DNA of 5,628 nt from Thermoplasmata archaeon (GTDB taxonomy: Archaea; Thermoplasmatota; Thermoplasmata; JAGHBH01): assembly GCA_030673205.1 (NCBI GenBank), contig DAOVJP010000106.1:1-5628 (forward strand). The letters are read 5' to 3'. Within the stretch, counting starts at the first letter, position 1. Every line of letters starts with the position of its first letter. The notes below the pieces were generated by a model, which ran no database searches, was not told where the DNA came from, and was given only the letters and a program-made list of their open reading frames with translations. Positions 1 through 5,628 of this stretch are shown here, piece by piece. The translations under genes and the position numbers were made by a program.

Positions 1-169
1 CAGTCTTCTTGGACGCAGCCTTTGCAGGAGTCTTCTTAGAGCCACTAGATGCAGCCTTCTTTGGCTCAGTCTTCTTGGACGCAGCCTTTGCAGGAGTCTT
101 CTTAGAGCCACTAGATGCAGCCTTCTTTGGCTCAGTCTTCTTGGACGCAGCCTTTGCAGGAGTCTTCTT
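1..169. repeat. Perfect 66-bp tandem repeat, about 2.6 copies, cut by the window edge
   Basis: Positions 1-66 and 67-132 are identical base for base, and the third copy matches for 37 bases (133-169) before diverging. Read on the minus strand, each unit encodes 22 residues beginning SKKTPAKAASKKTEPKKAA and ending in a short Ser-Ser-Gly. Within the unit SKKT occurs twice, so it probably grew from a shorter motif. Because 66 is a multiple of three, gain or loss of a unit keeps the reading frame. Identity at silent positions indicates recent expansion or ongoing homogenisation. Further copies may lie to the left of the window. Confidence 0.95.
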
Positions 170-1354
170 GGACGCGGAGGCTTTGGAAGCGGTTTTCTTA
201 GAGGAGGCTTTAGATGAAGGCTTTTTCCCTCCCTCCTTCTTCCCTCCGCTCTTCTTCTCTTTCTCTTCGTCCTCATCCCCCTTCTTCGCGTCCTCTATCT
301 TCTTGGCTGCCAAGGCCCGGAACTCTTCCTTTGCCTTCTCTTCCAACCTGATACGTTTCGCCTCTCTCTTTATGGCCTGGCGCTCAAATATGACACGCAT
401 GTACATGGCGTCGTGTTCCATGAGGGGAGAGGAGGAGATAAGGGTCATGGATATGTTCTTGTCCAGAAGATACTCGGCCAGATGCTCGAACTTGAGGTCG
501 CCCTTCTTTATCGGTGTGTATCGGCGCTCATTGCCCCCCTCATGTTCCACGCCGCTGAAATGGGCGTGGAAATTGTTCTTCTGGACCTTCATTATCTTGT
601 CGAATACAGGCTCGTAGTCCTCCTTCGACATGAGCAAGCCATCCTCCCTGGCATGAATATGGGAGAAATTCAGAACAGGAATGGTGTTCTTCAGTTGCCT
701 GGCAACGGCCACCACCTCGTCCACGGAGCCGAACACCTCCTGTTTTCCACTGGTCTCTATGCCCAGTTTGGCACCTATCTTTTCCTCTCTCATCCATTCC
801 ACTATGGGTTTGAGGTTCTCGACCACGATGCCCACCGCATCGTCCTTGTCTCCCCGGTATATTCCCATGTGACAGGTTATTACGCTAGCCCCCAGCGCCT
901 TGGCGATCTCCGCGGCGCAACGGAGGCCGAAGTATCCTCTCTCCAGCGTTTCCTCGTCGTCGGGGTTGGCAAAATCCATATAATAAGGGGCGTGGATAGA
1001 GAACTGAACATCCATGTCGCGGGCCAACCTAGCCACGTCCAATAGGCCCTCGTAATCCTTGGCAATGGTCGTCACAAGGGATGATACCATATCCCCCTCC
1101 TCTAGAGGGGTCTCCAGGCTCATCGCCTCATAGTCCCCGCCCTCTTTGCGGCTAACTGTGACCACTATTTCTCCCTGGATCTCCCTGGCAAAGAGACCGA
1201 TCTCTTTCTCCCTCACCTCTCTACCAACAACATTGACACGGACCACTTGAGCCTCCAACGCCGTCAATCCAAGGTGATGGGTGTCCTCCACGCCATCCTT
1301 CAATGTGCGACCTTTACAGGAAAGGGGAATACCGCCAGGACCAAATCTTAACAA
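1..1354 (-). CDS. Endonuclease IV-like TIM-barrel protein with a basic histone H1-like C-terminal tail (3' end beyond window)
   Basis: A minus-strand frame stays open for 451 codons and leaves the window without a stop. I chose the TTG at 1354 because GGAGGT lies 6 nt upstream and the protein then opens MLRFGPGGIPLSCKGRTLK, which resembles the N-terminus of archaeal endonuclease IV homologues as I remember them. Residues 1 to about 323 look like an AP_endonuc_2 (xylose isomerase-like) TIM barrel. Likely metal-site segments are SIHAPYYMDF (H121), ITCHMGIY (H162), GIETSG (E200), LNFSHIHA (H232) and AHFSGVEH (H265). From memory of E. coli Nfo, the Asp179 position is Asn229 here and the Glu261 position is Ser308, so AP-endonuclease activity is uncertain. 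Residues 324-368 are a highly charged, probably helical linker. From 369 on the tail is rich in Lys, Ala, Ser, Pro and Thr, with a 22-residue repeat of net charge about +6. It could bind nucleic acid, which is inference. The gene is divergent from thiC. The fold is fairly sure, the reaction is not. Confidence 0.85.
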   Translation of the reverse strand, partial: MLRFGPGGIPLSCKGRTLKDGVEDTHHLGLTALEAQVVRVNVVGREVREKEIGLFAREIQGEIVVTVSRKEGGDYEAMSLETPLEEGDMVSSLVTTIAKDYEGLLDVARLARDMDVQFSIHAPYYMDFANPDDEETLERGYFGLRCAAEIAKALGASVITCHMGIYRGDKDDAVGIVVENLKPIVEWMREEKIGAKLGIETSGKQEVFGSVDEVVAVARQLKNTIPVLNFSHIHAREDGLLMSKEDYEPVFDKIMKVQKNNFHAHFSGVEHEGGNERRYTPIKKGDLKFEHLAEYLLDKNISMTLISSSPLMEHDAMYMRVIFERQAIKREAKRIRLEEKAKEEFRALAAKKIEDAKKGDEDEEKEKKSGGKKEGGKKPSSKASSKKTASKASASKKTPAKAASKKTEPKKAASSGSKKTPAKAASKKTEPKKAASSGSKKTPAKAASKKT

Positions 1355-1360
1355 AGCTTA

Positions 1361-1366
1361 ACCTCC
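1361..1366 (-). promoter_or_regulatory. Shine-Dalgarno site setting the TTG start of the endonuclease IV-like gene
   Basis: The minus strand reads GGAGGT, then six bases, then TTG at 1354. This is a near-ideal ribosome binding site and the main reason to accept a TTG start. No in-frame ATG lies near this point; the first in-frame ATG would be codon 78, well inside the conserved barrel. The SD can also pair with ACCTT just upstream (see findings). Confidence 0.75.
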
Positions 1367-1390
1367 GGAAGGTGGGCAATATACAAAGCC

Positions 1391-1420
1391 CTATATATTC
1401 CTTACCTCGTCTCTTATAAA
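1391..1420 (-). promoter_or_regulatory. Candidate TATA boxes for the endonuclease IV-like gene
   Basis: Two A/T-rich boxes read on the minus strand as GAATATATAG (1400-1391) and TTTATAAG (1420-1413). By the usual archaeal spacing of about 25 bp to the start site, the first would start RNA near 1371, giving a leader of roughly 17 nt that just holds the SD. The second would start near 1391 and give about 37 nt. The first has a purine-rich stretch (GGTAAGGA) upstream that could act as a BRE. I cannot choose between them from sequence, and the TSS positions are inference. Confidence 0.45.
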
Positions 1421-1462
1421 TGTTGCGGAAGAAAGCGGTAAAAATGGGCGTTCTCTCCGAAT

Positions 1463-1477
1463 GAAAGCATTTATACA
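1463..1477 (+). promoter_or_regulatory. BRE/TATA promoter of thiC, apparently leaderless
   Basis: TTTATACA at 1470-1477 follows a purine-rich GAAAG that could be a BRE. The box centre is about 24 bp from the thiC ATG, which is the normal archaeal distance to the transcription start, so RNA should begin at or very near the start codon. The bases just before the ATG (GAGCCCCC) include no Shine-Dalgarno sequence, in agreement. There is no room for a TPP riboswitch in such a transcript. Confidence 0.55.
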
Positions 1478-1496
1478 GCGTTTCCCATGAGCCCCC

Positions 1497-2789
1497 ATGA
1501 CCCTCATCGACCGGGCCAAAAGAGGAGAGATAACCGAAGATATAGAAGCCGTGGCAATTACAGAGGGTGTTGAGCCCTCCTGGCTTGCCCGACAAATAGC
1601 CAATGGAAGGGTGGTAATCCCTCACAATCCCCTGCATGACATAGAGCCCAGGGGAATAGGGGAAGGGTTGCGGGTGAAGGTCAATGTGAACATAGGAACC
1701 AGCCGTGACCACGTGGATGTGAACGAGGAGTTGGAGAAGGCCAGGGTCGCCGTGGAATACGGCGCGGACGCAGTGATGGACCTGAGTACGGGAGGGGATC
1801 TTGACACCATACGCCAGGCCATATTGGAAGAGGTAAAATTGCCCCTCGGCACCGTTCCCATATACCAGGTCGGGAAGGAACGTTCTTTGGAGGATGCAGT
1901 GGTGAACATGACCTCCGATGACATATTCAACGCCATAGAGAAGCACGCCAAGGATGGCGTCGATTTCATGACCGTACACTGCGGTGTCACCATAGCCAGC
2001 GTGGAGAAGCTGAGACGTTCGAAACGTCTCACCGGAGTGGTCAGCAGAGGAGGCAGCTTCCTCACCGCCTGGATAATGCACTGGGGCAAGGAAAACCCGC
2101 TCTATGCGGAATACGACAGTCTCCTGGAGATGGCAAGGGAATACAGGTTCACCCTCTCGCTGGGCGACGGGCTGAGACCAGGATGCATCCACGACGCCTC
2201 AGATGCCCCCCAGATCGAGGAACTCAGCATACTGGGCGAACTGGTGGAACGGACAAGGAACGCAGGGGTCCAGGCCATGGTGGAAGGACCGGGGCACGTG
2301 CCATTGCATCAGATAGAGGCGAATGTGGCCATGGAAAAGAGCTTGTGCCATGGAGCGCCATTCTATGTGCTAGGTCCATTGGTGACCGACATAGCGCCAG
2401 GCTATGATCACATAACGGGGGCCATAGGCGGAGCGCTGGCAGCCATGGCCGGAGCTGATTTCCTATGCTACGTCACCCCGTCGGAACATCTGGCCCTGCC
2501 CACGGTGGACGATGTGAAGGAGGGGACCATAGCCTCCAAGATAGCGGCTCATGCCGCCGACCTGACCAGAGGGAAGGATTGGAACATGGATAACGGCATG
2601 GCCGCTGCCCGTGGAAAACTGGACTGGGAAGGGATGTTCGCCCACGCCCTGGACGTGAAAAAGGCCAGGAGATACCGGGAGGGGAGGGCGCCGGGGAACG
2701 ATGATGTCTGCTCCATGTGTGGGGAACTCTGCGCCATACGAATGGTCAAGGAACACATCGGCGGAGAGAAGGAAGAGAAAAAGGAATAG
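1497..2789 (+). CDS. thiC: Phosphomethylpyrimidine synthase ThiC (HMP-P synthase)
   Basis: ThiC is a cytosolic radical-SAM enzyme that rearranges 5-aminoimidazole ribotide into hydroxymethylpyrimidine phosphate, the pyrimidine half of thiamine. The 430-residue product has the family blocks in order: VNVNIGTS (62-69), MDLSTGGD (94-101), GTVPIYQ (118-124), TVHCGV (159-164), SRGGS (183-187), LGDGLRPG (222-229), VEGPGHVP (262-269), LGPLVTDIAPGYDHI (292-306) and YVTPSEHL (325-332). His267 and His331 are 64 apart, the spacing I recall for the zinc ligands of Caulobacter ThiC. The C-terminal CSMCGELC (Cys405, 408, 412) would hold the [4Fe-4S] cluster. The enzyme lacks the long N-terminal domain of bacterial ThiC, as expected for the short archaeal form. 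The start at 1497 fits the family N-terminus (MTLIDRAKRGEIT) and the TATA spacing. It ends in a Lys/Glu-rich tail. No other thiamine gene is adjacent. Identification is secure. Confidence 0.97.
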   Translation: MTLIDRAKRGEITEDIEAVAITEGVEPSWLARQIANGRVVIPHNPLHDIEPRGIGEGLRVKVNVNIGTSRDHVDVNEELEKARVAVEYGADAVMDLSTGGDLDTIRQAILEEVKLPLGTVPIYQVGKERSLEDAVVNMTSDDIFNAIEKHAKDGVDFMTVHCGVTIASVEKLRRSKRLTGVVSRGGSFLTAWIMHWGKENPLYAEYDSLLEMAREYRFTLSLGDGLRPGCIHDASDAPQIEELSILGELVERTRNAGVQAMVEGPGHVPLHQIEANVAMEKSLCHGAPFYVLGPLVTDIAPGYDHITGAIGGALAAMAGADFLCYVTPSEHLALPTVDDVKEGTIASKIAAHAADLTRGKDWNMDNGMAAARGKLDWEGMFAHALDVKKARRYREGRAPGNDDVCSMCGELCAIRMVKEHIGGEKEEKKE

Positions 2790-2790
2790 T
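2763..2790 (-). terminator. Possible T-tract terminator for the NAD(P)H-hydrate repair gene
   Basis: Just past the minus-strand stop at 2797, the minus strand reads a pyrimidine run containing TTTTT (2782-2778) and more T/C bases. Archaeal transcription often ends at such tracts without a hairpin. The tract is antisense to the last codons of thiC (the Lys/Glu-rich tail), so its base composition may simply reflect coding constraint. I see no equally good T-tract just downstream of thiC on the plus strand. Confidence 0.3.
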
Positions 2791-2796
2791 GCTCGC

Positions 2797-4233
2797 TCAC
2801 ATGAACTTGTTGAGCACGAAGGGAATGGCTTCCACTATGTCCATGGGGGTGAGCCCATAGCTCTTTTCCGCGAAGACATGATCCCCCGCATATCCACTTA
2901 TGAAAGAGCCAAGGCTCGCAGCGTGGAAAGGGACGACACCTTTTGCTGCCAAGGCGGCCACGATGCCGGCGAGGACATCCCCTGTGCCGCCAACGGTCAT
3001 GGAACTGTTCCCTGTACGGTTCTTGAGCATGTTGCCCCGATGGTCCGTTATGATGTCAACCTGGCCCTTTAACAGGACCACACCCTGGGTCTCCTTTGCC
3101 CCTGTGAGCACCCTCTCGTCCTTCTTGCCCTTCTTGGGAACCGCACCCTCGAAAAGGGTGGAGAACTCGCGGCTGTGCGGTGTGATAATGGATGGCACTC
3201 TCCTGAGTGCCCTAGCTTTCCCTTCCAACAATGAGAGGGCGTCGGCGTCCACTATCACCGGCACCTCCAGTTTCTGGACGAGCTTCAACAGGAATTCTTG
3301 GGTCTCCTCTGACCTCCCTATGCCCGGACCCAACAATACAGCTGTGGAGTCACGTGCGAGGGTCGCCACTTCCTTCACCATGGAAGCGTCCAAGATATCA
3401 CAGTCCAGTGCCCTCGGGATGATGGATGGTGAGAAGCCAGCGATCACACTCGCGGCCCATTTGGGAGCAGCCACGGATACCAGGTCCACACCTGTGCGAT
3501 ACGCAGCCATGGCCGCCAACGCTGGTGCTCCCGTGTACGGCCCTCCGCCCACGACCAGCAGGTGGCCATTATCTCCCTTGTGGCTCGTCGAGGGGTTGAT
3601 GGGATAATAGGCAAAGAGGCCGGGACCAGTGTGGCTCACTGCCTCCTTCGGGATCCCTATGTTCGCCACCACTATCTTGCCACAGTTCTTCTTGGTCATA
3701 CCCTCCTTCTTGTCGTGGAAGGTCACCGTGATATACGGCTCTATAGATTCGGAGCTACCCATTCCAGTAGGCACATCCGCCGAGACGACCCTCTTCTCGG
3801 AGGAGTTGATGAGATGAACCACGGTGGAGTAAGGCTCCCTGAGATCCCCACGCATGCCCACGCCCAATATGGCATCCACCACGATGTCCGCCCATGCTAT
3901 GTCCTCCACAATATCGTCCGCCCCTCCAAGGGTCTTCGCCAAGTGTTCTATGCTCTCGTATCTCCTACGTGCCAGATTGCTCTTCATCCGGGCGAGGGGC
4001 TTGATGAGAACCACGCGCACATCCGCATTGTGCTGGAGGTAGTAGGCGGCGGTGAACCCATCCCCTCCGTTGTTTCCCGGGCCGCAAAAGATGAGAATGT
4101 TCTTCCCCCGCCCTCCTTCGTCCAGGACCACCTCTGCCAGGGCGTCTCCCGCATTCTCCATAAGCTCCTCCGTGGGCACGCCCAGATACTCCGCGTTGCG
4201 GTCCAGGACCTTTACATCCATAGGTGTGATCAT
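2797..4233 (-). CDS. nnr: Bifunctional NAD(P)H-hydrate epimerase / ADP-dependent NAD(P)H-hydrate dehydratase (YjeF type)
   Basis: This protein repairs damaged nicotinamide cofactor. The N-terminal YjeF domain epimerises R- and S-NAD(P)HX, and the C-terminal ribokinase-like domain dehydrates S-NAD(P)HX back to NAD(P)H using ADP. Counting from the ATG at 4233 (478 residues), the epimerase half (about 1-210) shows GPGNNGGDG (51-59), DAILGVG (120-126) and SADVPTG (151-157). The dehydratase half (about 215-478) shows KGDNGHLLVVGG (219-230), YTGAPALA (233-240), GPGIG (302-306), DADAL (329-333), TPHSREF (351-357) and the anion-hole and catalytic block GGTGDVLAGI (415-424), with Asp419 the expected catalytic base. 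Every block is present, so both activities are likely. The frame extends upstream to a TTG at 4254, but the ATG has the better ribosome site (GAGAGG 7 nt away). It converges on thiC with a 7-bp gap and diverges from serS. Confidence 0.95.
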   Translation of the reverse strand: MITPMDVKVLDRNAEYLGVPTEELMENAGDALAEVVLDEGGRGKNILIFCGPGNNGGDGFTAAYYLQHNADVRVVLIKPLARMKSNLARRRYESIEHLAKTLGGADDIVEDIAWADIVVDAILGVGMRGDLREPYSTVVHLINSSEKRVVSADVPTGMGSSESIEPYITVTFHDKKEGMTKKNCGKIVVANIGIPKEAVSHTGPGLFAYYPINPSTSHKGDNGHLLVVGGGPYTGAPALAAMAAYRTGVDLVSVAAPKWAASVIAGFSPSIIPRALDCDILDASMVKEVATLARDSTAVLLGPGIGRSEETQEFLLKLVQKLEVPVIVDADALSLLEGKARALRRVPSIITPHSREFSTLFEGAVPKKGKKDERVLTGAKETQGVVLLKGQVDIITDHRGNMLKNRTGNSSMTVGGTGDVLAGIVAALAAKGVVPFHAASLGSFISGYAGDHVFAEKSYGLTPMDIVEAIPFVLNKFM

Positions 4234-4240
4234 CGTATTC

Positions 4241-4246
4241 CCTCTC
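4241..4246 (-). promoter_or_regulatory. Weak Shine-Dalgarno site before the nnr ATG
   Basis: The minus strand reads GAGAGG, seven bases, then ATG at 4233. It is an imperfect SD, but the upstream in-frame TTG at 4254 has none: its upstream bases are pyrimidine-rich. This favours the ATG start and a product seven residues shorter than the longest frame. Confidence 0.5.
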
Positions 4247-4304
4247 GGCGGCAAATAGATGAGGGAGAATAAGAAACTTTAGGGGAGGATATGTGTGGAG
4301 GTTA

Positions 4305-4318
4305 CAGAAGTTTTATAT
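4305..4318 (+). promoter_or_regulatory. BRE/TATA promoter of serS, apparently leaderless
   Basis: TTTATAT at 4312-4318 follows a purine-rich CAGAAG. The box centre is 27 bp from the serS ATG at 4342, so RNA should begin at the start codon. The bases before the ATG (CACTCTGCTCACC) contain no SD. On the opposite strand the same bases read GATATAAAA, so the element could also serve nnr (see findings). Confidence 0.6.
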
Positions 4319-4341
4319 CCGGTCCTTCCACTCTGCTCACC

Positions 4342-5628
4342 ATGCGCTTCACTCTCGATGCCAGACTGGTATTCAGCCGGGATATGTCCGACTCGGAAGA
4401 GCCCATCGGAAAGGCCATTGACCAGGCCAACGAAGAACTCCTGCTCAGGGGAGTGCCAGGGAACATGGAGGAAAGAAAGGCAGGGGGAGCGCATGTGGGG
4501 GCATGGAAGATAAAGGGGAACGAGGTGCATCTCCACATCACCTCCGGCGCCTATGTGCGGGCCCACGAGGCCGTTCTCCGCCTGCGAAAGCATCTGGCGC
4601 AAGAGCTGGGGAAAGAGCTGCGGGCAGGGATAAGGCAGGTGTTCCTGGACGAGTACACCGTAGTGTTCGATCTGCCCTCCGAGCCCACACGACCGCTTAC
4701 TATACCCTTCGCCCACAGCGTGGAGGTGGATGGAAAGACCTGCACCCTGGTGCTCAAGGACGTGAGCGATGAGATGGTGGGCAAGAACGCTATCGACCGG
4801 ATGATAAAACGACTCGGCGCAAAGGCGGGGGCCCAGGCCTACGAAGGGAAGGGGGAGTTCTGGGAACTCATGGAGAGCCATGGAGACGGGAAAGGGTTCT
4901 GGGACAAAGACCCAACAGACGAGATGGTGGAACGAGGATGGCTCAAACAGGGCCCCACCAAAGGGAAATGGTTCTTCCGCCCACAACTGGCCAAGGTAAT
5001 GCGGGTCATGAAGGACATAGCCGTGAAAGAGTTCCTCGACCCCCTGGGCTTCCAAGAGATAGTGGAGAGCCACATGGTGCCCTTCGATGTTTGGATAAAG
5101 ACAGGGCACATGGAAGGGGTGCCCAACGAGGTCTATTACATATCAGAGCCCAGGACAAGGGATGCCGGAGAGTGGGAGGAATTCATAGACCACGTGAGCA
5201 TAACCCGCCAGGTGCCGAAGGACATATTGCAGGGATTGCTCAACCCCCCGAACGCCGGAGCCTGCTACGCACAGTGCCCCGTCATCTATTGGAGCCTACA
5301 GGGAGAGACAGTGGCCGACACCTCCCTCCCCATATTGATCTTCGACCGCACGGCGAACAGCAACAGATACGAAAGAGGAGGGAGGCATGGGATAGAGCGC
5401 GTGGACGAGTTCCACCACCCAGAGCCCGTGTCCATCGTCACCGCCGATCAGCTAACAGATCTGAGAAAGAAGATGCTGGACCTCTTCAGGCACATATTCA
5501 ACGAAATCCTAGAACTGGAATGGAGGATGGCATGTGTAACCCCCTTCGACATGCAGCAGGCAGGCCAGGAGGCCCCGGAAGAAGAGCCGCAGGAGCACGC
5601 CAAAGGTAGCATAGTCTTCGAACCCTAC
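4342..5628 (+). CDS. serS: Seryl-tRNA synthetase, rare archaeal (methanogenic type 2) class, 3' end beyond window
   Basis: A plus-strand frame runs 429 codons from the ATG at 4342 to the right edge without a stop. The family is about 500 residues, so roughly 70-85 are missing. The enzyme charges tRNA-Ser, and tRNA-Sec where present, with serine in the cytosol. It matches my memory of the Methanosarcina barkeri atypical SerRS almost block for block: SGAYVRAHEAVLRLRKHL (68-85) in the N-terminal tRNA-binding domain, KDPTDEMVERGWLKQG (189-204), DPLGFQEIVE (233-242), VWIKTGHMEGV (250-260), YYISEPRTRD (265-274), GACYAQCP (306-313), FDRTANSNRYERGG (334-347) and the class II motif 2 GIERVDEFHH (350-359). 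Cys308 and Glu356 correspond to two of the active-site zinc ligands (Cys306 and Glu355 in M. barkeri). The third, a Cys, and motif 3 lie beyond the window. It lacks the N-terminal antiparallel coiled-coil arm of ordinary SerRS. The gene is divergent from nnr. Confidence 0.95.
   Translation, partial: MRFTLDARLVFSRDMSDSEEPIGKAIDQANEELLLRGVPGNMEERKAGGAHVGAWKIKGNEVHLHITSGAYVRAHEAVLRLRKHLAQELGKELRAGIRQVFLDEYTVVFDLPSEPTRPLTIPFAHSVEVDGKTCTLVLKDVSDEMVGKNAIDRMIKRLGAKAGAQAYEGKGEFWELMESHGDGKGFWDKDPTDEMVERGWLKQGPTKGKWFFRPQLAKVMRVMKDIAVKEFLDPLGFQEIVESHMVPFDVWIKTGHMEGVPNEVYYISEPRTRDAGEWEEFIDHVSITRQVPKDILQGLLNPPNAGACYAQCPVIYWSLQGETVADTSLPILIFDRTANSNRYERGGRHGIERVDEFHHPEPVSIVTADQLTDLRKKMLDLFRHIFNEILELEWRMACVTPFDMQQAGQEAPEEEPQEHAKGSIVFEPY

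Larger units (their letters stand above)
1355..1496. other. Divergent intergenic region between the endonuclease IV-like gene and thiC
   Basis: These 142 bp hold promoters for both flanking genes and are richer in A/T than the coding regions. Besides the TATA candidates and the SD described separately, there is an imperfect dyad ACCTCCGGAAGGT (1361-1373). I found no reading frame with family similarity, no tRNA and no TPP riboswitch core. Confidence 0.7.
4234..4341. other. Divergent intergenic region between nnr and serS
   Basis: These 108 bp contain the serS TATA box and the nnr ribosome site. A distinct TATA box for nnr alone is not clear: the minus strand offers TTCTTATTC near 4273-4265, which is weak and close to the start, and the strong GATATAAAA at 4319-4311 shared with serS. 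No RNA gene or coding frame is evident. Confidence 0.6.

Noticed and set aside
1..169. CRISPR array
   Set aside because: The repeat is a contiguous 66-bp tandem unit with no unique spacers, and it lies in frame within a coding region.
9..617. Plus-strand frame of about 200 codons with a Phe/Ala/Leu-rich repeated product
   Set aside because: It is the antisense of the Lys/Ala-rich repeat and barrel of the endonuclease IV-like gene. The minus frame shows family motifs throughout, and the plus frame has none after the repeat.
413..1045. Plus-strand frame of 210 codons
   Set aside because: It is antisense to the TIM barrel, where the minus-strand frame contains all the recognisable motifs. It matches no family I know.
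1355..1496. TPP riboswitch upstream of thiC
   Set aside because: No CTGAGA-type core or paired arms were found, and the nearest TATA box leaves no leader.
1314..2192. Minus-strand frame of 292 codons across the 5' part of thiC
   Set aside because: It is a shadow of thiC, which is unmistakable on the plus strand. The product shows no domain, and the frame also runs through the promoter region.
4234..4254. Upstream TTG start for nnr adding seven residues
   Set aside because: There is no ribosome site before the TTG, while the ATG at 4233 has a GAGAGG at good spacing and gives a normal YjeF N-terminus. The TTG cannot be fully excluded.
3562..4272. Plus-strand frame of 236 codons opposite nnr
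   Set aside because: It is antisense to the conserved epimerase domain, His/Arg-rich and without family resemblance.
4279..5109. Minus-strand frame of 276 codons opposite serS
   Set aside because: It is the antisense shadow of the seryl-tRNA synthetase and shows no motifs of its own.

Overview
The window looks like a chromosomal housekeeping segment of a euryarchaeon, most likely a member of the Thermoplasmatota or a methanogen-related lineage (Methanomassiliicoccales-like is my guess). Three things point this way: a seryl-tRNA synthetase of the rare archaeal ('methanogenic', type 2) class, an archaeal short-form ThiC, and archaeal TATA boxes placed about 24-27 bp upstream of start codons with no leader. 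The lineage is inferred from protein character and memory of families, not from a search.

Layout, left to right. (1) Positions 1-1354, minus strand: an endonuclease IV-like TIM-barrel protein. Its 3' end runs off the left edge inside a long Lys/Ala/Ser/Pro tail resembling eukaryotic histone H1, encoded by a perfect 66-bp tandem repeat. (2) Positions 1355-1496: a divergent promoter region. (3) Positions 1497-2789, plus strand: thiC, the radical-SAM HMP-phosphate synthase of thiamine biosynthesis. (4) A 7-bp convergent gap. (5) Positions 2797-4233, minus strand: a two-domain NAD(P)H-hydrate repair enzyme (epimerase plus dehydratase). (6) Positions 4234-4341: a second divergent promoter region. 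(7) Positions 4342 to the right edge, plus strand: the type 2 seryl-tRNA synthetase, cut off before motif 3. The first and last genes are both open at a window edge.

The four genes alternate strictly in orientation (minus, plus, minus, plus), so there is no operon, and each needs its own promoter. They cover DNA metabolism (possibly), cofactor synthesis, nicotinamide cofactor repair and translation, with no obvious common pathway. The two plus-strand genes appear leaderless, while the two minus-strand genes have Shine-Dalgarno-like sequences.

I see no mobile element, CRISPR array, RNA gene or defence system. The part that departs most from routine is the first gene: its catalytic core seems to have lost some metal ligands expected of endonuclease IV, and it carries a basic, repeat-expanded tail that could hold it on nucleic acid.
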